Positions 8,176-17,326 are shown, counted from the first letter of the stretch. The stretch: DNA of 64,000 bases from Pseudomonas sp. Irchel 3H7 (GCF_900187605.1 NZ_FYEA01000007.1:186001-250000), one strand, 5' to 3'. Notes: generated by a model not told the origin, from the sequence alone. Made by a program: numbers and translations.

Positions 8176-9615
8176 TTAGAGAATCGGTGAAATCAGCCGG
8201 GCGATCCGCATGCCGACTTGTTGCAGTCGGTGGATTTCCCGGCTTTCTTCTTTGGCAATTTCGTAGGCTTGCTCGAAATCGGCGATAAGCATGTTTTCCA
8301 CGCTGGCGGCGAAGTCGCTGTCGACGGTCAGCAGCATCACTTCGAAATTCAATCGGAACGAACGGTTGTCCAGATTGGCGCTGCCGATGGCGCTGATCTC
8401 ACTGTCGATCAACACCACTTTCTGATGCAGGAAACCGGGCTCATAGCGGAACACTCGCACGCCGGCACGCACAGCTTCAAACGCGTAGAGACTGGAAGCG
8501 GCGTAAACGATGCGATGATCGGGACGCGATGGCAGCAGTAGTCGCACATCGACACCGCGTAAGACCGCCAACCTTAATGCGGCAAATACAGCCTCGTCGG
8601 GAATGAAGTAAGGGCTGGTGATCCACACGCGTTCGGTGGCCGCATGGATGGCTTCGACAAAGAACAGCGAGCAGGTTTCGTAAGCATCGGCCGGGCCGCT
8701 GGCGAGCAGTTGGCAGAGCACGCCGTCGTCCGGGTATTCATCCGGCAGTATCAGCGGAGGCAATGTTCGCGCGGCCCAGAACCAGTCCTCGGCAAAGGAT
8801 TCCTGCATGCACGCGACCACCGGGCCGCGTACTTTTACATGGGTATCGCGCCACGGCGCCAGCGGTGGTTTTTCGCCCATGTATTCATCGCCGACGTTAT
8901 GCCCGCCAACAAATCCCACCACCCCGTCGACCACGACGATCTTGCGATGGTTACGAAAGTTGACCTGAAAGCGATTGAGCCAGCCGCTGCGCGTGGCGAA
9001 GGCTTTGACCTCAACGCCGCCATCACGTAACGCCTGCACATAACTGTGGGGCAGGGCATGGCTACCAATACGGTCGTAGAGCAGATGAATCGCCACGCCT
9101 TCGGCGGCTTTCTTCAGCAGCAGATCACGCAGGCGCTGACCGAGGCGATCATCGTGGATGATGAAAAACTGGATCAGCACCGCTTCCTTCGCCTGATCAA
9201 TAGCCTGGAAGATCGCCTCAAAGGTGGCTGCACCGTTGATCAACAATTGCACTTCGTTGTTCGCCAGACACGGCATGCGCCCCAATTTTGGCATTGCGCG
9301 TAACGAGGCGTAGGCATTCGAGGCGCGCGCGGTCAGCGCTTCTTCCACCCACGGGCGCCAGTTCAGTTCGGAGATGGCCTGACGCATCTGTTCGTTGGCC
9401 TGACGTCGCGCGTTGATGTAGCCATCAAAGGTACTGCGGCCAAACACCAGGTACGGAATAAGCGTGAGATAGGGAATGAAGATCAGCGACAATGCCCAGG
9501 CGATCGAGCCTTGAGCCGTGCGCACGGTGAGCACCGCGTGAACGGCGGCGATCAAGCCGAGAGTGTGTATCAGGGCGATCAGATAACCGAAAATGTGCGG
9601 TCCAAAATAATCCAT
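8176..9615 (-). CDS. cls: Cardiolipin synthase (phospholipase D family)
   Basis: A 479-residue inner-membrane enzyme that condenses two phosphatidylglycerols into cardiolipin and glycerol. There are two N-terminal transmembrane helices (about 5-25 and 32-52) followed by two PLD domains with intact HKD motifs: HRKIVVVDG in the first half and [10 protein letters not shown] with GSANLDNRS in the second. The start is taken at [12 protein letters not shown] (9615), the usual start of Pseudomonas ClsA. An in-frame ATG nine codons upstream would add only a short non-conserved extension. The gene stands alone and faces cfa. Confidence 0.92.
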   Translation of the reverse strand: MDYFGPHIFGYLIALIHTLGLIAAVHAVLTVRTAQGSIAWALSLIFIPYLTLIPYLVFGRSTFDGYINARRQANEQMRQAISELNWRPWVEEALTARASNAYASLRAMPKLGRMPCLANNEVQLLINGAATFEAIFQAIDQAKEAVLIQFFIIHDDRLGQRLRDLLLKKAAEGVAIHLLYDRIGSHALPHSYVQALRDGGVEVKAFATRSGWLNRFQVNFRNHRKIVVVDGVVGFVGGHNVGDEYMGEKPPLAPWRDTHVKVRGPVVACMQESFAEDWFWAARTLPPLILPDEYPDDGVLCQLLASGPADAYETCSLFFVEAIHAATERVWITSPYFIPDEAVFAALRLAVLRGVDVRLLLPSRPDHRIVYAASSLYAFEAVRAGVRVFRYEPGFLHQKVVLIDSEISAIGSANLDNRSFRLNFEVMLLTVDSDFAASVENMLIADFEQAYEIAKEESREIHRLQQVGMRIARLISPIL

Positions 9616-9746
9616 GGGGCAGCCTTGCTCCGGAAGATTCAATGCTTAACAGACCATGTTCTGTGGCGAATGTCGCTATTTAATTGGTGCATGAACCGAA
9701 GCAATCGGCCGACGTCTAACGGCCACTACTGATCAGGAGTTTTTCG

Positions 9747-10265
9747 ATGAACGTTCGTCTGCTGGGTTTGGCGCTGGGCCTGGGTTTGGCATTGCCGGTG
9801 GTTGCGCAAGCGCAGATGCTGCAGCCGGGGCTGTGGGAAATGACATCGAGCAACGTCAAGGTCGATGACCAGCCGATGGATGTGCAATCGATCCTCGGCC
9901 AACTGCAAGGGCAGATGACCCCGCAGCAGCGTGCGGCACTGGAAAAAAACGGCATCAATATCGGCGGCAAGGGTATTCGCGCGTGTCTGACGCCGGAGCA
10001 AGTGGCGACCAACGATATTCCGTTGGCTGACCCGCAATCGGGCTGCAAACAACAGATCACCGAGCGCACTGGCAATCAGTGGAAATTCCGTTTCAGCTGC
10101 CCGAAAGCGCAAGGCACCGGGGTGGCGACGTTCCTCAGTGATCGTGAGTTCACCACCGTGGCCAACGGCACGTTCAATGCGATCGGGATCAACCAGAAGG
10201 GCAGTCTGGAAACTCGCGCGGTTTGGTTGGGTCAGGATTGCGGCGCTGTTAAACCCCGCGCCTAA
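9747..10265 (+). CDS. Exported DUF3617 family protein
   Basis: A 172-residue periplasmic protein. Residues 1-22 are a signal peptide ending AQA, followed by MLQPGLWEMTSS, the hallmark opening of DUF3617 proteins. Four cysteines in the mature part could form two disulfides. AGGAG at 9735-9739 sets the start. The family has no established function. The gene is divergent from cls and followed by a REP palindrome that probably ends its transcript. Confidence 0.8.
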   Translation: MNVRLLGLALGLGLALPVVAQAQMLQPGLWEMTSSNVKVDDQPMDVQSILGQLQGQMTPQQRAALEKNGINIGGKGIRACLTPEQVATNDIPLADPQSGCKQQITERTGNQWKFRFSCPKAQGTGVATFLSDREFTTVANGTFNAIGINQKGSLETRAVWLGQDCGAVKPRA

Positions 10266-10274
10266 ATGTATCTC

Positions 10275-10369
10275 CTGCAGGAGCTGCGGCACGCTGCGAT
10301 CTTTTGATCTTGATTGTAAAAAACAAGATCAAAAGATCGCAGCCTCGTTTCACTCGTCAGTTCCTACTG
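10275..10369. repeat. REP palindrome pair (type A)
   Basis: Two inverted copies of the GCTGCGATCTTTTGATC repeat. The core arms 10293-10312 and 10324-10343 pair over 20 bp without mismatch, around an AT-rich loop. It separates the DUF3617 gene from the convergent pyrQ operon and is likely a bidirectional transcript end. Confidence 0.85.
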
Positions 10370-10380
10370 GGTTTTTTCAA

Positions 10381-11712
10381 TCAGCGCATAAATCGTAGCG
10401 CCAACCCGCGACATCCCTCATTCACCCGACCCTCCCGCCAGGCAATCTGCCCCGAGACAATCGTCGTACTCACCCGATGCCGAAAGCTGCGTCCGGCAAA
10501 CGGCGTCCATCCACACTGCGACAGAATGGGTTGCCGATTCACCTCCAAGGTGTGCGGCTCAACCAATATCAGATCCGCCCAGTAGCCTTCACGTAAATAC
10601 CCACGATCGGGAATCGCAAACAGATCCGCGACTCTGTGGCTGGTCTTCGCTACCAACGTGGTGATTGGCAGTACATCGTCCGCAACCAACTCCATCAGTG
10701 CCGGCAACGCGTGCTGTACCAGCGGTAATCCAGAAGGTGCCTGCGCATAAGCTCGCTGCTTTTCTTCCCAGGTATGCGGTGCATGGTCACTGCCAATCAC
10801 GTCCAGCAGATTGCTGCTCAGGGCCGCGCGCAACGCATCGCGATCCGCTTGGGTCTTGATCGCCGGATTGCATTTGATCAGGTTGCCGAGGGCAGCATAG
10901 TCGCGATCATCAAATAGCAAATGATGCAGACAGACTTCAGCGCTGATGCGTTTTTGCGTCAGCGCTTTGTCCTCGAACAACGTCAGTTCACGCGCCGTAG
11001 TCAGGTGCAAGACATGGAGCCGCGTGCCGTGACGTTTGGCTAACTCGACCGCCAGTGAAGAGGAGCGATAACACGCCTCGGCATTGCGGATGAGCGGGTG
11101 AGCAGCGGGCGGGATTCGTTCGCCGAACAGCTCACGCAGATTGGCCGCATTCGCGTCGATACTCGGCGTGTGTTCACAGTGCGCCAACAGAATGGTCGGC
11201 ACCTCGGCGAACAGTCGCTCAAGGATTTGCGGATCATCGACCAGCATGTTGCCGGTCGAGGCGCCCATGAACACTTTCACGCCGGCCACTTCACACGGAT
11301 TGAGCGCGGCAACCGTATCTAGATTGTCCCGGCTCACGCCAAAGTGAAAGCCGTAGTTAGCCACCGAGTTGATCGCCGCCCGGCGCTTTTTATCCGCCAG
11401 GGCTTCGAGGGTGAGGGTGGCCGGATTTGTGTTGGGCATGTCCATGAAGCTGGTGATGCCACCGGCCACCGCTGCGCGTGACTCGGTGTGGATGCTGCCC
11501 TTGGGCGGCGCGCCCGGTTCACGGAAATGCACTTGGTCATCGATCATCCCCGGCAGCAACCATTGGCCGTTCGCGTCGATTTCTAGCGTGGCGTTTTCGC
11601 CTTCAATGCTTCGCGCAATCTTGACGATGCGTCCGTTGCTGACCAACAGATCGCCGTCGAACTCGCGCCCTTCATTGACCAGTCTTGCGTTGCGAATCAG
11701 CACGCTGCTCAT
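10381..11712 (-). CDS. pyrQ: Dihydroorotase paralogue of the zinc-starvation regulon (PyrQ-like)
   Basis: A 443-residue amidohydrolase that would cyclise carbamoyl-aspartate to dihydroorotate in pyrimidine synthesis. Metal-site motifs are DDQVHFREPG (about 57-66), KVFMGASTGNM, LLAHCEHTP, HVLHLTT and DVIGSDHAPH. The usual HxH of the first strand reads QxH here, as in a known subgroup of active dihydroorotases. It is the last gene of the leftward folE2-znuCBA-gammaCA-pyrQ operon, 3 bp after the carbonic anhydrase gene. In P. aeruginosa the orthologue (PA5541, pyrQ, from memory) is Zur-controlled. It probably backs up a strictly zinc-dependent PyrC when zinc is scarce. Confidence 0.88.
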   Translation of the reverse strand: MSSVLIRNARLVNEGREFDGDLLVSNGRIVKIARSIEGENATLEIDANGQWLLPGMIDDQVHFREPGAPPKGSIHTESRAAVAGGITSFMDMPNTNPATLTLEALADKKRRAAINSVANYGFHFGVSRDNLDTVAALNPCEVAGVKVFMGASTGNMLVDDPQILERLFAEVPTILLAHCEHTPSIDANAANLRELFGERIPPAAHPLIRNAEACYRSSSLAVELAKRHGTRLHVLHLTTARELTLFEDKALTQKRISAEVCLHHLLFDDRDYAALGNLIKCNPAIKTQADRDALRAALSSNLLDVIGSDHAPHTWEEKQRAYAQAPSGLPLVQHALPALMELVADDVLPITTLVAKTSHRVADLFAIPDRGYLREGYWADLILVEPHTLEVNRQPILSQCGWTPFAGRSFRHRVSTTIVSGQIAWREGRVNEGCRGLALRFMR

Positions 11713-11715
11713 GAT

Positions 11716-12276
11716 TCAGAACTCGTTCTGCAAGGCTTTGTAGCCGCGCACCAGATCGACATTGGTGCGTGCCACGTCTTCGGAAAACTCCGAAGCGCTG
11801 ACGCTCACCGGTGGGAACAATGAGAGGTCGGTGTTCGGTCCGATGCGGGTGGTGGAGGGCACGTAGAATGCGGCCGGCAAATCCCGACCATCGACCACCG
11901 AGTTGTGCCGCACGACACAACCATTGCCGACAACGCAGTTGAACAGCACGCTGTTGAAACCGATGAACACGCGGTCGCCGACGACGCAGGGGCCATGCAC
12001 GATCGAGCGGTGGGCGATGGAGCTGAATTCGCCAATAGTCACTGCAGCACCGGATTTGGAGTGGATGACCACGCCGTCCTGGATGTTCGAATTGGCGCCG
12101 ATGGTGATTGGTTTCATCTCGCCCGAGGCGTCCACTTCGTCGGCGCGGATCACTGCGTACGGGCCGACGAACACGTTCTCGCCGATCACCACTTTGCCGC
12201 AGATGATTGCGGTCTTGTCGACGTAGGCTGACTCGGCAATTTGCGGTAAATCACCTGATGGGTTCTTGCGGATCAT
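11716..12276 (-). CDS. Gamma-class carbonic anhydrase family protein
   Basis: A 186-residue left-handed beta-helix protein built of hexapeptide repeats (I/V-G-x-x-x pattern from about 30 to 125). The three histidines expected to bind the catalytic metal are H72 (VIHS), H89 (IAHRS) and H94 (IVHGP). Gamma carbonic anhydrases can use Fe or Co instead of Zn, which suits a gene induced by zinc limitation as a substitute for zinc-only beta-class enzymes. Its start overlaps the end of znuA by 4 bp, and the operon runs on into pyrQ. Whether it really hydrates CO2 is not shown by sequence. Confidence 0.87.
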   Translation of the reverse strand: MIRKNPSGDLPQIAESAYVDKTAIICGKVVIGENVFVGPYAVIRADEVDASGEMKPITIGANSNIQDGVVIHSKSGAAVTIGEFSSIAHRSIVHGPCVVGDRVFIGFNSVLFNCVVGNGCVVRHNSVVDGRDLPAAFYVPSTTRIGPNTDLSLFPPVSVSASEFSEDVARTNVDLVRGYKALQNEF

Positions 12277-13148
12277 GGTTGGCTCAGCGCGTTGTAAAGG
12301 GTGTTGAGGTTGTATTCGAACAGACCGGTGAAGGTGCTGGCGGGGCCGTTGGCGGCGAGGGCGTCGGAGTACAAAGTGCCGCCAATGTGCGCGCCACTTT
12401 CGTCGGCAATCTGTTTGAGCAGGCGCGCGTCTTTGATGTTTTCCATGAACACTGCTTTGACGTGAGCTTGGCGAATCTGCGTAATCAGTGCAGCGACTTC
12501 GGCAGCCGAGGGTTCGCGTTCAGTGGACAAGCCTTGCGGCGCCATGAAGTCGATGCCGTACGCTTGGCCGAGATAACCGAAAGCATCGTGGCTGGTGACG
12601 ATTTTGCGGTTACCCGGAGGTAGTGCACCGAGTTTGGCTTTGGCCACGGCGAGCAGGGCGTAGATCTGCTTCAGGTAGGTTTTGCTGTTGCGTTCGTAGT
12701 CGGCTTGGTTCGCGGGATCCGCAGCGATCAATGCCTTGGTGATATTGGCGACATACAACTCGGCGTTCGCCAGATTGTGCCAGGCGTGCGGGTCGGGAAC
12801 GGTTTCGCCGTCCTCATCCAGTGATCGCGGAATCACGCCATGACTGGCACTGACCACTGTGGCTTTGGTCTCGGTGCTGGTCACCAGTCGGTCCAGCCAA
12901 GGCTCGAAACCGAGACCGTTCTTGATGATCAGTCTGGCGCTGAGCAATGCCTTGGCATCGTCCGGTGTCGGCTCGTAGGTGTGTGCGTCAGCGTCAGGGC
13001 CGACCATGTTGGTGATCTGCACATGCTCGCCGCCGACCTGATGGACCATGTCGGCGAGGATGCTGAAGCTGGTGACCACCGGTAATTTTTCCGCCGCAGA
13101 CAATGACATCGACAGCATCAGGCTGAGCAACACGAGTAGAGCGCGCAT
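12273..13148 (-). CDS. Zinc ABC transporter substrate-binding protein (ZnuA-like)
   Basis: A 291-residue cluster A-I (ZnuA/TroA) periplasmic metal-binding protein. It has a signal peptide to about residue 19 (ending LSA) and metal-ligand motifs AHTYEPT, DPHAWHN and SHDAFGYLGQ. It lacks the long His-rich loop of classical ZnuA; a short acidic segment (DEDGETVPD) is in its place. The start MRALLV at 13148, 11 bp after znuB with a GAGGTG ribosome site, is preferred; the frame is open much further upstream only because it runs antiparallel to znuB. With ZnuB and ZnuC it would import zinc under Zur control as a second system beside the main znuABC. Confidence 0.88.
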   Translation of the reverse strand: MRALLVLLSLMLSMSLSAAEKLPVVTSFSILADMVHQVGGEHVQITNMVGPDADAHTYEPTPDDAKALLSARLIIKNGLGFEPWLDRLVTSTETKATVVSASHGVIPRSLDEDGETVPDPHAWHNLANAELYVANITKALIAADPANQADYERNSKTYLKQIYALLAVAKAKLGALPPGNRKIVTSHDAFGYLGQAYGIDFMAPQGLSTEREPSAAEVAALITQIRQAHVKAVFMENIKDARLLKQIADESGAHIGGTLYSDALAANGPASTFTGLFEYNLNTLYNALSQP

Positions 13149-13159
13149 CGGGAAACACC

Positions 13160-14026
13160 TCATTGGGATGTGAGCAAAGGCGGGCGGCGCAACAGACCGT
13201 GAACCGGCCCGAACACCACGGACAGCAGATAGCCGAGGCCGGCGACCAGCACGATGGCCGGGCCGCTGGGTAGCGAGTAGTAGAACGACAACAGCAAGCC
13301 GAACCACACTGAGAGACATCCAATGACGGCTGCGATGGCAATCAGGGTCGGCAGACGACGGCTCCAGAATCGTGAGGCGGCGGCGGGGAGCATCATCAGC
13401 CCGACGACCATCAGGGCGCCGATGGCCTGGAAGCCGATCACCAGATTGAGTACGACCAGCGTCAGAAAGACGCCGTGGGCGAGTGGGCCGAGGCGGCTCA
13501 CGGTTCTCAAGAACAACGGGTCGAGGGTGTCGAGCAACAGTGGTTTGTAGATCAGCGCCATGGCGATCAGGCTGAATCCCGAGACCCACAACATGCCGGT
13601 GAGGGTCGGGCCGTCGACGGCCAATGCCGAGCCAAACAGCAAGTGAAGCAGGTCGAGGCGTTTGCCGGCGATGCCGAGAATCAGCACGCCGCTGGCGAGG
13701 GAAATGGGATAAATCGCGGCGAGGCTGGCGTCTTCACGCAGACCTGTGCGACGGGTGATCCAGGCGGCGAGGCCGGCCATACTCAGTCCGGCCCCGAGAC
13801 CGCCGAGCGTCAATGCCGGCAGGCTGAGTCCGGCGAACCAGAAACCCAATGCAGCGCCGGGAAGGATGCCATGGGCCACTGCATCACCGATCAGGCTCAT
13901 CCGTCGCAGGATCAAGAACACGCCGAGCGGTGCGGTACTGCAAGCGAGTACCAGGCCGCCGAGCAGGGCCCGGCGCATGAACACGAACTCGTTGAACGGC
14001 TGCCAGAAGTGGGCGACGGCGAGCAT
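13160..14026 (-). CDS. Zinc ABC transporter permease (ZnuB-like)
   Basis: A 288-residue integral membrane protein of the ABC-3 family with about eight hydrophobic segments. It opens with FMRRALLGGLVLACSTAPLG and carries the conserved GDAVAHGILPG loop (about 50-60) that contacts the ATPase. The ATG at 14026 overlaps the znuC stop (ATGA), so the longer reading frame upstream is not used. It forms the channel of the zinc importer encoded by the neighbouring genes. Confidence 0.9.
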   Translation of the reverse strand: MLAVAHFWQPFNEFVFMRRALLGGLVLACSTAPLGVFLILRRMSLIGDAVAHGILPGAALGFWFAGLSLPALTLGGLGAGLSMAGLAAWITRRTGLREDASLAAIYPISLASGVLILGIAGKRLDLLHLLFGSALAVDGPTLTGMLWVSGFSLIAMALIYKPLLLDTLDPLFLRTVSRLGPLAHGVFLTLVVLNLVIGFQAIGALMVVGLMMLPAAASRFWSRRLPTLIAIAAVIGCLSVWFGLLLSFYYSLPSGPAIVLVAGLGYLLSVVFGPVHGLLRRPPLLTSQ

Positions 14027-14694
14027 CAGGCCACCTGCGTGCGAGGTGTTTGCTGGATCAGCTCGACGCTCGCGCCGAACACGCACTGGCGGTTTTTGAT
14101 CAGCAAGGTTTGCGGTATGTGTTGGCGCACGGCGACGAGGTCGTGGCACACGACGACCAGTGTTCGACCTTCGCCATGCCAGGTATGGATGTGCTGCCAG
14201 AGCAATTGTTGGCCGAGTTCATCGAGTGCGGCGTGGGGTTCATCGAGCAGCAGCACTGCAGCGTCAGTCAGACTCAGACGAGCGAGCAGGGCGCGTTGCA
14301 GTTCACCGCCGGACAGGGCCATGAGTGGACGCTGTTCGAGTCCGCTGAGGTGCCAGTTTGCCAGTGCATCTTTCAGGCGCTGGTTTCGTAGTTGGGTCGA
14401 TAGTCTTCGCCCCCAGAAACCAGCGGCGACCAGTTCTTCGAGGCTGATGGGGAATTGGCGATCCAGATGCTGTTGCTGGGGCAGGAAGGACAATCCGCTT
14501 TGACGTGGAACACTCAGGCCGACATTGCCTGCCAATGGTTTTTGCAGCCCGGCGATCACCTTCAGCAGGCTGCTTTTGCCACAGCCGTTGGCGCCGATGA
14601 TCGCCGTCAGGCTGCCGCTGTCGAGCTCGAGGCTCAGGGGCGCAGTCAGTGGTTGGCCGGGTGCCCCCCAACTCAGGGATTGGCAGCGGATCAT
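14026..14694 (-). CDS. Zinc ABC transporter ATPase (ZnuC-like)
   Basis: A 222-residue ABC ATPase. Walker A is GANGCGKSS (about 34-42), the Q-loop FLPQQQ, the signature LSGGELQRA, Walker B VLLLDEPHAALDE and the switch histidine is in CHD. It lacks the extra C-terminal domain seen in E. coli ZnuC. It overlaps folE2 by 4 bp upstream and znuB by 1 bp downstream, so folE2, znuC and znuB form one coupled message. Confidence 0.9.
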   Translation of the reverse strand: MIRCQSLSWGAPGQPLTAPLSLELDSGSLTAIIGANGCGKSSLLKVIAGLQKPLAGNVGLSVPRQSGLSFLPQQQHLDRQFPISLEELVAAGFWGRRLSTQLRNQRLKDALANWHLSGLEQRPLMALSGGELQRALLARLSLTDAAVLLLDEPHAALDELGQQLLWQHIHTWHGEGRTLVVVCHDLVAVRQHIPQTLLIKNRQCVFGASVELIQQTPRTQVA

Positions 14695-15587
14695 GCTTGT
14701 TCACGCTGCCAGTGGCTTTCGGCGACGGCATCGTGGGCGTGCAGACTTTCGGCGTGGATCACTCGCAAATGAAATGCACTGACGCCTGGAGTCCGACGCA
14801 GGGCCAGATTCAGACGGCGTGCCGCGTCTTCGCAGAACATCAGGTTCTGGCCGTTGGCGAGGGCGAAGGCTTGTTCGTCTGCGCGTTTCACGGCGGTTTG
14901 TACGGCGGTGCCGAGGGCCGCCTCGGCGTCATTGATGATCACGCTCAACGGCAGCTCATCGATGAATTCGTCGAGATGTAGATGCAGTTGCGCGGTGCTG
15001 CGTTGGCTGTGAGGCGTGGCGACGATGCCGTGGGTCGAGCCTAGCCAGGCCAGAACGTCGGCGTGCTGAAGGCCTTTGTTGGCGAAGTCGTCGATAAATT
15101 GTTGCTGGATCAACTGCCGCGCCAAAGCCGCTGAGCAAGGGCAAGTCGAAGAGTAGGGCAATTCAATTTTGAGTTCCACGTGGAACATGTTGTCTTTCAG
15201 GCTTGCCGAAATACTCGCTGGATAGGATTTCCAGCCAGCCAATGGACTGATCAACGCAGGCCTTTTCATCAGCAGATCGGTGTGAATATTCAAGTAAGCA
15301 CGGCTGGATAAACCTTCGTGGCTCTCCAGAAAACGCTTGAGCACCTGCTGCAGAAGAGCGGGTGTCAGGCGCTCCTGTTCGAGCGCTTCCAGAGCCAAAT
15401 ACAGTCGCGACATATGAATGCCGCGTGCCTCGCCATCATCAAGACTCACTCCAGCGTCAGCCTTGGCATTCAGGTGTTGGCCTTCCAACAAGATAGGTAA
15501 TGCGATGCCCTGCATGCCCACCCATTCAAGTGGCAATGCTTGGCGAGTAACTTGCGCGGCGATATCCGGGAGTGAAAGCGAATTCAT
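14691..15587 (-). CDS. folE2: GTP cyclohydrolase IB (FolE2)
   Basis: A 298-residue zinc-independent GTP cyclohydrolase that makes 7,8-dihydroneopterin triphosphate for folate. Conserved features are the SSTCPCSAALARQ block with the metal-binding cysteine, GLSSRAYLNIHTDLL, and NLMFCEDAARRL near the C-terminus. FolE2 works with Mn or Fe and replaces the zinc enzyme FolE1 when zinc is scarce. It heads the leftward operon, and a Zur box lies 31 bp upstream. The start at 15587 (MNSLSLPDIA) is preferred from family alignments; ATGs at 15599 and 15602 would add 4 or 5 residues and neither has a clear ribosome site. Confidence 0.92.
   Translation of the reverse strand: MNSLSLPDIAAQVTRQALPLEWVGMQGIALPILLEGQHLNAKADAGVSLDDGEARGIHMSRLYLALEALEQERLTPALLQQVLKRFLESHEGLSSRAYLNIHTDLLMKRPALISPLAGWKSYPASISASLKDNMFHVELKIELPYSSTCPCSAALARQLIQQQFIDDFANKGLQHADVLAWLGSTHGIVATPHSQRSTAQLHLHLDEFIDELPLSVIINDAEAALGTAVQTAVKRADEQAFALANGQNLMFCEDAARRLNLALRRTPGVSAFHLRVIHAESLHAHDAVAESHWQREQA
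15172..15187. other. parS-like ParB binding site
   Basis: AGTTCCACGTGGAACA contains the perfect palindrome GTTCCACGTGGAAC at 15173-15186 and is identical in 16 bases to the site at 1860-1875. It lies inside folE2. Two unlinked genes carrying the same 16-mer argues for selection on the DNA rather than the protein. Confidence 0.7.
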
Positions 15588-15617
15588 GTTCGGGACCATC
15601 ATGGTGATTCAATTCGA

Positions 15618-15632
15618 TGTTACATTATAACA
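15618..15632. promoter_or_regulatory. Zur box between folE2 and amiA
   Basis: TGTTACATTATAACA is a near-perfect palindrome of the TGTTATnnnATAACA type bound by Zur in gammaproteobacteria. It sits between the divergent folE2 operon and the amidase gene (40 bp before its ATG), placed to repress both when zinc is sufficient. Confidence 0.8.
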
Positions 15633-15671
15633 ATACTTATCACGATGTCTTTTTCATGAACAGGTTTTCAT

Positions 15672-16874
15672 ATGCACAGACGTCAGGTGCTTAATCTGAT
15701 TTTGGCCAGCGCCGCTTTTGCTTATCCATTCAGTGTGTCTGCTACACAAATTCGCCAGGCACGACTTTGGCGATCTGAGGACAAAGTGCGGTTGGTGTTC
15801 GATTTGAGCGGGCCAGTGCGCTACAAGACCTTCACACTCAATGCGCCTGAACGGCTGATCATTGATGTGAGTGGGGCTAGCTTGAGCGGCGATTTCAGTC
15901 GGTTGGCGCTGGATGGCTCGGTTATACGGTCGATTCGATCCGGGCCTTTTGGTCTGGGTGATACGCGGATTGTTCTCGATCTAAGCAATCCCGTGCTGCT
16001 GAACAGTTTCCTTTTGGCGCCGCAGGATGGGCAAAGTCATCGCTTGGTATTGGATTTGGTCAGCACAAAACCGATGCCAACAAGCCCAAAGGTTCCACGT
16101 GAAACACCGCAGATTGGCGCTCATCCGAAGCGCGACATCATCGTAGTCGTCGATCCTGGACACGGCGGCAAGGATCCCGGCGCGGTCGGCGCCAAGGGCG
16201 AACGGGAAAAAGATGTAGTGCTTTCCATTGCGCAGTTACTCGCTAAACGCCTGAAAAAAGAGAAAGGCTTTGACGTAAAACTGGTACGCAATGACGACTT
16301 TTTTGTTCCGTTGCGCAAGCGTGTGGAGATTGCCAGGCAGCACAAGGCTGACATTTTTATCTCGGTACATGCTGATGCGGCGCAGCGTCTTACTGCCTCT
16401 GGCGCATCTGTTTATTGCCTTTCTGAGGGTGGCGCAACGTCGGCGACTGCTCGCTTCATGGCGCAGCGAGAGAACGGCGCAGACCTGCTCGGTGCGACAA
16501 GCCTGCTCAATTTGAAAGATAAGGATCCGATGCTCGCCGGGGTAATTCTCGACATGTCGATGAACGCGACGATTGCCGCGAGTTTGCAGCTCGGCAGCAC
16601 GGTGCTGGGCAGTCTGGCCGACATTACCACGCTGCACCAGAAACGCGTGGAACAAGCCGGATTCGCAGTGCTGAAATCGCCAGATGTGCCTTCAATTCTG
16701 GTGGAAACCGGCTTTATTTCCAATGCGCGGGACAGCCAGCGATTGGTCACCGCTCGGCATCAGCAAGCCGTGGCAGACGGTTTGTTTAAAGGATTGCAGC
16801 GTTACTTTGAAAAGAATCCCCCCGTCGACAGTTACCTGGCTTGGCAGCAGGCGCAGCAAGAGGCTCAGGTTTAA
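15672..16874 (+). CDS. amiA: N-acetylmuramoyl-L-alanine amidase (AmiA-like), Zur-linked
   Basis: A 400-residue periplasmic hydrolase that cuts the amide between muramic acid and the stem peptide. The N-terminus MHRRQVLNL looks like a Tat-type signal, as for E. coli AmiA/AmiC. An AMIN domain (about 28-130) precedes an Amidase_3 domain with zinc ligands H164 (DPGHGG), E179 and H233 (SVHAD) and catalytic E345 (VETGFIS). The Zur box upstream indicates expression in zinc starvation, apparently to keep septal peptidoglycan splitting going by providing extra enzyme. It corresponds to PA5538 of P. aeruginosa (from memory). Its last 4 bp overlap the convergent next gene. Confidence 0.9.
   Translation: MHRRQVLNLILASAAFAYPFSVSATQIRQARLWRSEDKVRLVFDLSGPVRYKTFTLNAPERLIIDVSGASLSGDFSRLALDGSVIRSIRSGPFGLGDTRIVLDLSNPVLLNSFLLAPQDGQSHRLVLDLVSTKPMPTSPKVPRETPQIGAHPKRDIIVVVDPGHGGKDPGAVGAKGEREKDVVLSIAQLLAKRLKKEKGFDVKLVRNDDFFVPLRKRVEIARQHKADIFISVHADAAQRLTASGASVYCLSEGGATSATARFMAQRENGADLLGATSLLNLKDKDPMLAGVILDMSMNATIAASLQLGSTVLGSLADITTLHQKRVEQAGFAVLKSPDVPSILVETGFISNARDSQRLVTARHQQAVADGLFKGLQRYFEKNPPVDSYLAWQQAQQEAQV
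16091..16106. other. parS-like ParB binding site (variant)
   Basis: GGTTCCACGTGAAACA matches TGTTNCACGTGNAACA at 15 of 16 positions, with G at the first base. It is a hybrid of the CCACGTG and CACGTGAA forms. It lies in the amidase gene, 904 bp from the site in folE2. Confidence 0.6.
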
Positions 16875-17248
16875 CAGCCGGTAATCCGGCTGCAAGTGAA
16901 CTTCGCGCTGCTACCGCCCGAGCTGGAGAACCGATTGATCGTCGTCCAGCCGACACGTCGGGTGTAGCCCACCCAGGCTTCGCCGTCAGAGGCGATGCCG
17001 GTGAAGAACGTCAGTTGGCCGAAACGGCTATTGGTTTGCGCCCAATAACGCTGGCCAGCCTTTTCAAACCCACGCAGATAAAGCGTGTTGCCGACGGTGT
17101 TGACGCTATAGGCGTTACCGTCGGCATCGACGCAGGCCAACAGATTTGCGCTGCGTGTGCAGGTCGCAAGCGCCGGCACCTGCGCCGATGCATTGCCGAT
17201 CATCAACAATCCAAGGCTCAACAACGAGCATTTCAGCGCAGTTTTCAT
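16871..17248 (-). CDS. Small exported protein of the zinc-starvation island
   Basis: A 125-residue protein with a signal peptide (1-22, ending ASA) and four cysteines in the mature part (CTRSANLLAC and CSRITGC), suggesting two disulfides. The middle contains Tyr/Trp/Gly-rich short strands (GNTLYLRGFEKAGQRYWAQ). I recognise no named domain. It is divergent from the COG0523 gene across a perfect Zur box 79 bp upstream of its ATG, so induction by zinc limitation is likely. A periplasmic role in metal stress is inference from context only. Confidence 0.75.
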   Translation of the reverse strand: MKTALKCSLLSLGLLMIGNASAQVPALATCTRSANLLACVDADGNAYSVNTVGNTLYLRGFEKAGQRYWAQTNSRFGQLTFFTGIASDGEAWVGYTRRVGWTTINRFSSSGGSSAKFTCSRITGC

Positions 17249-17326
17249 TACGAACCCCGGAGTGGTATCGGCTCAGCTTCCTGCGGTTTATTGCTCAGGA
17301 CAAGAGGAGGGCTGGTTTATTCATGT

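Noticed and set aside
14503..14516. Half parS-like sequence (GACGTGGAACA) in znuC
   Set aside because: Only one half of the palindrome is present.
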